NCBI GenBank assembly: GCA_011041825.1 | Contig: DRAO01000008.1 | Span: 1 to 9,099 of the forward strand | Origin: Chloroflexota bacterium | GTDB lineage: Bacteria > Chloroflexota > Anaerolineae > SpSt-600 | Length of the DNA stretch: 9,099 nt | Direction: 5' to 3' | Shown here: in pieces, positions 5,751 through 9,099 of the stretch | How positions within the stretch are numbered: the stretch's first letter is position 1 | Layout: each line of letters opens with the position of its first letter | Translations under genes and position numbers: made by a program | Notes under the pieces: model-generated | What the model was told of the DNA's origin: nothing | What the model saw: only the letters and a program-made list of their open reading frames with translations | The model's database searches: none

Positions 5751-7175
5751 TCACTTGTCATTAGGGAAGTGGAAATCGTTCCCTACGATGACCCGTATGT
5801 CAACGTTATCCTGATTCACCGGGCTGAAGCGAATTTCCTCAGGTCGCACATTGAAGAGAAGGGCCAATTGTTCCAGGGTATAGGTCTTATCGGTGTAGTT
5901 TATTATGACGGTGTGCTCATAATCCGTGCGGTCAGCGGGGCCGTAGGCCACCACCTGGTAGCCCTGTTCGATAAGGAACTGCGTTACTTTGGCAGCCAAT
6001 TCCTCCCGTTCAGTTCCGTTCTGGACGATGATCTTAGCTCCTTCTGCGCTGAGGCGCTGCTGCTCCTCTATCTCCTCCAGCACTGGCTCTTCTATAACAG
6101 GTGTAGGGGTAGCAAAGAGTTCATCTATGAGGGGGCGGATTTTCTCCCGAACCGGTATGAGGACATCTGCCCCAGCAGGCGTGATATGCCTTATGGTCAT
6201 AGACTGGTCTATGACGGCCCTCCTTATGTTCTGAGGTTCTATTTCCTTCACCACCGGCACCAGGTCCATCATTACTTCCACGGGCATATCCGTTTGAATG
6301 GAATCCGAGAGGTTCTGAAGCAGCTGGGGCAGCTTGGGCAGGAGCTTCGGGAGCATATTTAGCTTCAGGACTTTGTCCCGCACGGCCATAATCACCTGTT
6401 GCTGGCGTCGAGCCCGGTCGAAATCCGAGGAACCGTGGCGGGTACGAGCGTATTTGAGGGCCAGTTCCCCATCCATATGGTGCCAGCCAGCAGGGATGTA
6501 CAACGGGTCGTAGCCATCGCCTTCATAGGCAGGGAAGGTGGGGTCGTTGATGTCCTTCTCCACGTAGATGTCAATCCCCCCGATTAAATCAATGATTCTC
6601 TTGAACCCCTCAAAGTTTATGCGCACATAGTAATGCACAGGGATGCCAAAGTTATATTGGACAGTTTTCTTGGCGAGGGCAGGCCCTCCGCCAGGGTAAT
6701 TATAGCGGTCGCCCAAGTAATTGGCCGTGTTAATGCGCCCTTCCCCAAAGCCTGGAATGGGAACCCAAAGGTCACGAGGGATGGACAGCATACCTGCGGT
6801 TTTGGAAGCAGGGTCTAAGGTGAGCAGGATGATGGTATCGGTACGACAGGGGCCTTTCTCATTTGGCCTCTGGTCAACCCCCAAGAGGAGCACATTTATG
6901 CGTTCCCCTTTCTTAATATCGGGAAGAGCCAGGACCTCTCTCACTTCCTGGTTGTTCTCAGGGATGGGGGCGGGATTGACCACCCCCTTTATTACTGAAG
7001 GGGCTAAGGAGCTGGACTGCCCATAACTGGCGGCCCAGGTCTTTACCGTGAGGTAAAACATAAAGGCAGTGTATAAGCTAGCCACCAGGAAGAAAGCCAA
7101 GAGCAATACGCACAAACCTTCTATCCAGGCATCAATGGTTTTGGTGCGAGAGGAACGCTTTGTGCGGGGACTCAC
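5751..7175 (-). CDS. LytR-CpsA-Psr (LCP) family glycopolymer ligase with LytR_C domain
   Basis: A 474-residue type II membrane protein from this start. A basic N-terminus is followed by one transmembrane helix (about 21-42), an extracellular linker, the LCP domain (about 90-270), a spacer rich in Pro/Glu (about 354-376), and a LytR_C domain (about 379-469). LCP hallmarks are LLLGVDQR (96-103), CRTDT (110-114) with Arg111 and Asp113, SIPRD (131-135), RINTANY (147-153), and YARTRH...DFDRARR (242-257), including the arginines and aspartates that bind the pyrophosphate lipid. LCP proteins transfer glycopolymers from undecaprenyl-pyrophosphate carriers to peptidoglycan or proteins. The GTG at 7175 was chosen because GGGAGGTGAT lies 6 nt upstream; a TTG at 7229 would add 18 residues but has no good SD and would begin almost at the stop of the upstream gene. 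It is second after the M50 protease, with a 55-bp gap. The acceptor is unknown, though the nearby glycosyltransferases make a surface glycan plausible. Confidence 0.9.
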   Translation of the reverse strand: MSPRTKRSSRTKTIDAWIEGLCVLLLAFFLVASLYTAFMFYLTVKTWAASYGQSSSLAPSVIKGVVNPAPIPENNQEVREVLALPDIKKGERINVLLLGVDQRPNEKGPCRTDTIILLTLDPASKTAGMLSIPRDLWVPIPGFGEGRINTANYLGDRYNYPGGGPALAKKTVQYNFGIPVHYYVRINFEGFKRIIDLIGGIDIYVEKDINDPTFPAYEGDGYDPLYIPAGWHHMDGELALKYARTRHGSSDFDRARRQQQVIMAVRDKVLKLNMLPKLLPKLPQLLQNLSDSIQTDMPVEVMMDLVPVVKEIEPQNIRRAVIDQSMTIRHITPAGADVLIPVREKIRPLIDELFATPTPVIEEPVLEEIEEQQRLSAEGAKIIVQNGTEREELAAKVTQFLIEQGYQVVAYGPADRTDYEHTVIINYTDKTYTLEQLALLFNVRPEEIRFSPVNQDNVDIRVIVGNDFHFPNDK

Positions 7176-7181
7176 CCTTAT

Positions 7182-7191
7182 ATCACCTCCC
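7182..7191 (-). promoter_or_regulatory. Strong Shine-Dalgarno of the LCP gene
   Basis: GGGAGGTGAT on the minus strand is an eight-plus-base match to the anti-SD sequence, 6 nt before the GTG at 7175. It decides the start of the LCP gene. Confidence 0.75.
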
Positions 7192-7230
7192 TGCGCCAGA
7201 TTATACCCCCTTGCTCCACAAAAGCTCAAG

Positions 7231-8301
7231 TTAAGGTACCACTACTAAAGGTTTTGGTGTGAAGATAAGGGCAAAGATGATAAGCATCATCAAAGCCATC
7301 AGATAATGTTTGGGTTCCAGGGGGGTGATCTCATCCAGAGGCCTGGCGTGATAGCGCCCAAATACAGCCACCAGTATAGCCCACAGGAACCACCCGTTCC
7401 AGAAGAAACCCAATATCAGGAGGCCGATGATGATGAGCAAGGTGAGAAAGCGAGCCTTTTTACCGAGCACGGCATAGGCTATGTGTCCGCCATCCAGCTG
7501 TCCTGCAGGGATTAAGTTTAACCCCGTGACCATAATGCTTACCCAGCCAGCGAAAGCCATTGGATGTAGAAATACATCCATTCCCTCTGAGGGGAGGAAT
7601 CTGCCGAAGATCAGGTATTTTATAAGGGCATACAGGATGGAGTTGCCTTCCATATAGAAGGGGCCGTGGGCAGGCAATGGCTCAACATTTGAGAGGGTTA
7701 ACCCTATGATGAGCATAGGCAAGCCTACGATAAGTCCCGCCAGAGGACCAGCTGCACCGATGTACATCAGGGTTTGCCGGTTGAGGGGAGGGGATTTCAT
7801 CCTTATGACGGCTCCCATCGTCCCGAAGGGGCTCAGGGGCATCGGGATGAAATAGGGCAAGCTCACCTGGGAACCGTACAGTCGAGCTACAAAATAATGG
7901 CCCATCTCGTGGGCCAGCAAGCTCCCAAGCAGAGCGATGGCAAACAATGCGCCTGACACCGGGTTGGGGCGTTCATCCATAAGGAGGCCTACGAAGAACA
8001 CCGAAAGGGCTGTGAAGGCGAAGAGAACGATGCTCAAAACTTTGTTAGAAGGTGTTTCTTCTATGACACCGGGAATGACCAGGATGCTCTGGCCTTCCTC
8101 ATCCTTTCGGAAGAGGGGAGTATACCCGAGACGCCTTAATTCACGGCTCAGGAGCTCATAAGCCTTTTTAGATTCATAGAGAAGGCGACCCCGGAAACGC
8201 AGGGCTCCAGGTGGTTGGGCCAGGCGGGTTATGCTTTCCACTCTGAAAACCCGCTCCACAGCCCACCTGATGTCTTCCAGAACAGCTTCAAATTCTTCCA
8301 T
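7231..8301 (-). CDS. M50-family (site-2-type) intramembrane zinc metalloprotease
   Basis: A 356-residue polytopic membrane protein. A soluble N-terminal domain (about 1-84) precedes six or seven hydrophobic segments, at about 87-108, 114-137, 178-204, 246-266, 284-300, 302-315 and 333-350. The zinc motif HEMGH is at 131-135, with His131, His135 and catalytic Glu132. The third ligand is Asp270 in NLIPAGQLDGGH (262-273). PLSPFG (155-160) and GAAGPLAG (182-189) are further conserved loops. The protein resembles the compact EGY/S2P-like group common in bacteria, with no PDZ domain as in RseP. Such enzymes cleave transmembrane substrates such as anti-sigma factors or signal-peptide remnants, but no anti-sigma gene lies next to it. 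The ATG has AGGAG and a nearer CAGGA upstream. I see no strong promoter in the 152 bp separating it from ssrA, so read-through from ssrA is possible. It probably shares a transcript with the LCP gene. Confidence 0.9.
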   Translation of the reverse strand: MEEFEAVLEDIRWAVERVFRVESITRLAQPPGALRFRGRLLYESKKAYELLSRELRRLGYTPLFRKDEEGQSILVIPGVIEETPSNKVLSIVLFAFTALSVFFVGLLMDERPNPVSGALFAIALLGSLLAHEMGHYFVARLYGSQVSLPYFIPMPLSPFGTMGAVIRMKSPPLNRQTLMYIGAAGPLAGLIVGLPMLIIGLTLSNVEPLPAHGPFYMEGNSILYALIKYLIFGRFLPSEGMDVFLHPMAFAGWVSIMVTGLNLIPAGQLDGGHIAYAVLGKKARFLTLLIIIGLLILGFFWNGWFLWAILVAVFGRYHARPLDEITPLEPKHYLMALMMLIIFALIFTPKPLVVVP

Positions 8302-8417
8302 AAAAATCCTGATCTCCTAAGAGAGGGCTATTTTTCAGGAGCAGCTTTGTCAGGCCCTGAGAGAATTTGTTCTTTGACGGCGGAACTTCCCTCTAAGGCA
8401 AAAGGTTAAAGCAAATT
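8302..8417. other. Region between ssrA hairpin and the M50 gene: no clear promoter
   Basis: About 116 bp without a convincing ORF. The best leftward promoter candidate is CTGACA followed 17 nt later by TAGCCC, a poor -10. A small TCAGG/CCTGA palindrome is also present. I see nothing else. Confidence 0.35.
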
Positions 8418-8441
8418 AGGCAATGCCCAATGGCATTGCCT
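8418..8441 (-). terminator. Hairpin downstream of ssrA, putative terminator or 3' processing stem
   Basis: AGGCAATGCC, a 4-nt loop and GGCATTGCCT form a perfect 10-bp stem, 12 nt after the tmRNA 3' end on the same strand. The following sequence (AATTTGCTTT) is only moderately T-rich, so termination may be partial and allow read-through into the protease gene. Confidence 0.6.
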
Positions 8442-8453
8442 GAGAAGGAAAAG

Positions 8454-8811
8454 TGGAGATGGCGGGAGTCGAACCCGCGTCCAGAGAACTCCGCCCTGGA
8501 TGGTTTACAAGCTTAGTCGGCCTTTTACCTCTCGCCTGAAGCGCCCCCGGCCGACAGGGTGCACTTCAGGCCAGCCGATACTCCCTTAGGTAACCCTATC
8601 GGCGTCAGGTTACCGCACCCCGAACTCTCTGGCGCTCCCTCCCCCACCCGTCGGGGCAAGGCGGAGGCGAGCGTGGCCGCTATCTTTTAGGCGGCCATAG
8701 GAACAGCAGCATAGTCGGCACTTTTTTGTTAATCACCCCTGTTTTACGAGGTTGGGGCACCTCGGCTTGCCATCCAGGACTTCCGTTCCCCGTCGAACCC
8801 ACTTCATCCCC
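8454..8811 (-). ncRNA. ssrA: Transfer-messenger RNA (tmRNA)
   Basis: One-piece tmRNA of 358 nt, which rescues stalled ribosomes with SmpB and adds a degradation tag. The 5' GGGGATG (8805-8811) pairs with CATCTCC at the 3' end (8455-8461). The T-arm GCGGG-TTCGA-CCCGC type stem is at 8462-8478, and GGGTTCGACGGGG near the 5' end is conserved. Pseudoknot 1 lies at 8736-8763 (GAGGT/ACCTC with CCCC/GGGG). Further pseudoknots pair GGTAACC with GGTTACC (8589-8595, 8608-8614) interleaved with GCCGATA/TATCGGC, and GCCTGAAG/CTTCAGGC interleaved with GTCGGCC/GGCCGAC (8516-8571). The tag stop codon sits in the loop of a TGGCCGC/GCGGCCA stem, as is usual. The 3' CCA is not encoded: the discriminator A is followed by CTT. 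It has its own consensus promoter. Identification is secure; the exact ends are inferred from pairing. Confidence 0.95.
8687..8719 (-). other. tmRNA tag reading frame, predicted peptide ADYAAVPMAA
   Basis: Codons from GCC (8717-8719) to the TAA at 8687-8689 encode Ala-Asp-Tyr-Ala-Ala-Val-Pro-Met-Ala-Ala. The resume codon is inferred from the usual Ala start and the preceding A-rich AACAAAAAAGT stretch. The end is MAA rather than the common LAA; the final Ala-Ala needed for protease recognition is kept. Confidence 0.7.
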
Positions 8812-8825
8812 ATTTAGCACTTAAC

Positions 8826-8854
8826 ATTATATACGCACCGGGAACTTTTGTCAA
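8826..8854 (-). promoter_or_regulatory. Perfect-consensus sigma70 promoter of ssrA
   Basis: On the minus strand TTGACA (8849-8854), a 17-nt spacer and TATAAT (8826-8831). Both hexamers and the spacing are exact consensus. Transcription should start near 8819, leaving a roughly 8-nt leader to be removed by RNase P. Confidence 0.85.
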
Positions 8855-9099
8855 TCTAAGAGCGTGTCTGAAAATTGGCGAAGGCGCTGATAAATCTCCT
8901 TGGCTTTGCTCAAAACTTCTTCGGCTCCATCCCGGTCTTGAACATCGGCCGGATGCACCAAAGCCACCAGAACCAGACCTAAGGTGTCTACCAACAAATC
9001 TCGCTTTCGCCCTTTGATTTTCTTGGCGGCATCATGACCTCTTACGCCTTTGACATCGGTGGTCTTTTGTGAATGCCCTCAAGAGGGGGAAGGGGGAGG
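8851..9099 (-). pseudogene. Decayed IS5-type transposase fragment
   Basis: On the minus strand, 75 codons stay open from after a TGA at 9079-9081 to a TGA at 8851-8853. The middle resembles the central part of IS5-family DDE transposases: SQKTTDVKGVRGHDAAKKIK, GRKRDLLVDTLG, then HPADVQDRDGA. No start codon or N-terminal part is present. The 100 or so residues expected after RDGA, which carry the last catalytic acidic residue, are missing; the frame instead runs into RQFSDTLLD. The plus-strand GAGCGTGTCTGAAAA at 8860-8874 resembles a terminal inverted repeat of such elements, from memory and unverified. This suggests an internally deleted remnant whose outer end touches the ssrA promoter. Left of the in-frame stop is a G-rich purine stretch (9081-9099) cut by the window edge. 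The remnant is non-functional. Confidence 0.75.

Noticed and set aside
5517..6362. Long plus-strand frame of 281 codons over the GT2 end and LCP gene
   Set aside because: It lies antisense to the well-conserved LCP domain and has no recognisable motifs; a shadow frame.
8454..8482. tRNA-like 3' end with a T-arm
   Set aside because: It is the tRNA-like domain of tmRNA: the acceptor partner lies 350 nt away and pseudoknots and a tag frame lie between.
1..9099. CRISPR array or phage-defence cassette
   Set aside because: No regularly spaced direct repeats and no defence-associated domains; the coding content is envelope, cofactor and RNA-quality-control genes.

Overview
The window looks like ordinary chromosome from a Chloroflexota bacterium, probably of the Anaerolineae or a nearby class. 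This is an inference from gene style: a GT39/ArnT-type membrane glycosyltransferase carrying two extra C-terminal beta-rich repeats, a small membrane-anchored LysM protein with a Pro/Thr linker, and an LCP protein joined to a LytR_C domain. There is no 16S gene or other decisive taxonomic marker. Base composition is intermediate, promoters are sigma70-like, and several genes use TTG or GTG starts behind strong Shine-Dalgarno sequences.

Layout. Positions 4-1416 (minus) hold a two-gene operon, mobA followed by a nitrilase-superfamily protein whose catalytic cysteine is replaced by glycine. A divergent promoter region (about 1417-1666) drives this operon leftward and a large GT-C glycosyltransferase rightward (1667-4036). 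After it comes a convergent intergenic region (4037-4308) with a simple terminator and a roughly 165-bp nested palindrome. A short LysM protein (4309-4674, minus) is transcribed divergently from a family 2 glycosyltransferase (4768-5727, plus). That gene converges, with only 23 bp between stop codons, on an LCP-LytR_C protein (5751-7175, minus). The LCP gene lies downstream of an M50 site-2-type metalloprotease (7231-8301, minus). Upstream on the same strand is ssrA, encoding tmRNA (8454-8811), with a perfect-consensus promoter. The right edge (8851-9099) holds a decayed IS5-type transposase fragment.

How the parts fit. Positions 1667-8301 form a cell-envelope neighbourhood: two glycosyltransferases, a LysM glycan-binding protein, an LCP ligase that attaches glycopolymers to the wall, and an intramembrane protease. 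The minus-strand order ssrA - M50 protease - LCP allows read-through from the strong ssrA promoter past a hairpin. The mobA operon serves molybdenum cofactor maturation and shows no obvious link to the envelope genes.

No obviously new multi-gene system is visible. The most unusual items are the Cys-to-Gly nitrilase homologue paired with mobA, the mirrored divergent promoters sharing a dyad, the nested palindrome at 4123-4289, and the tmRNA with the predicted tag ADYAAVPMAA and an IS remnant against its promoter.
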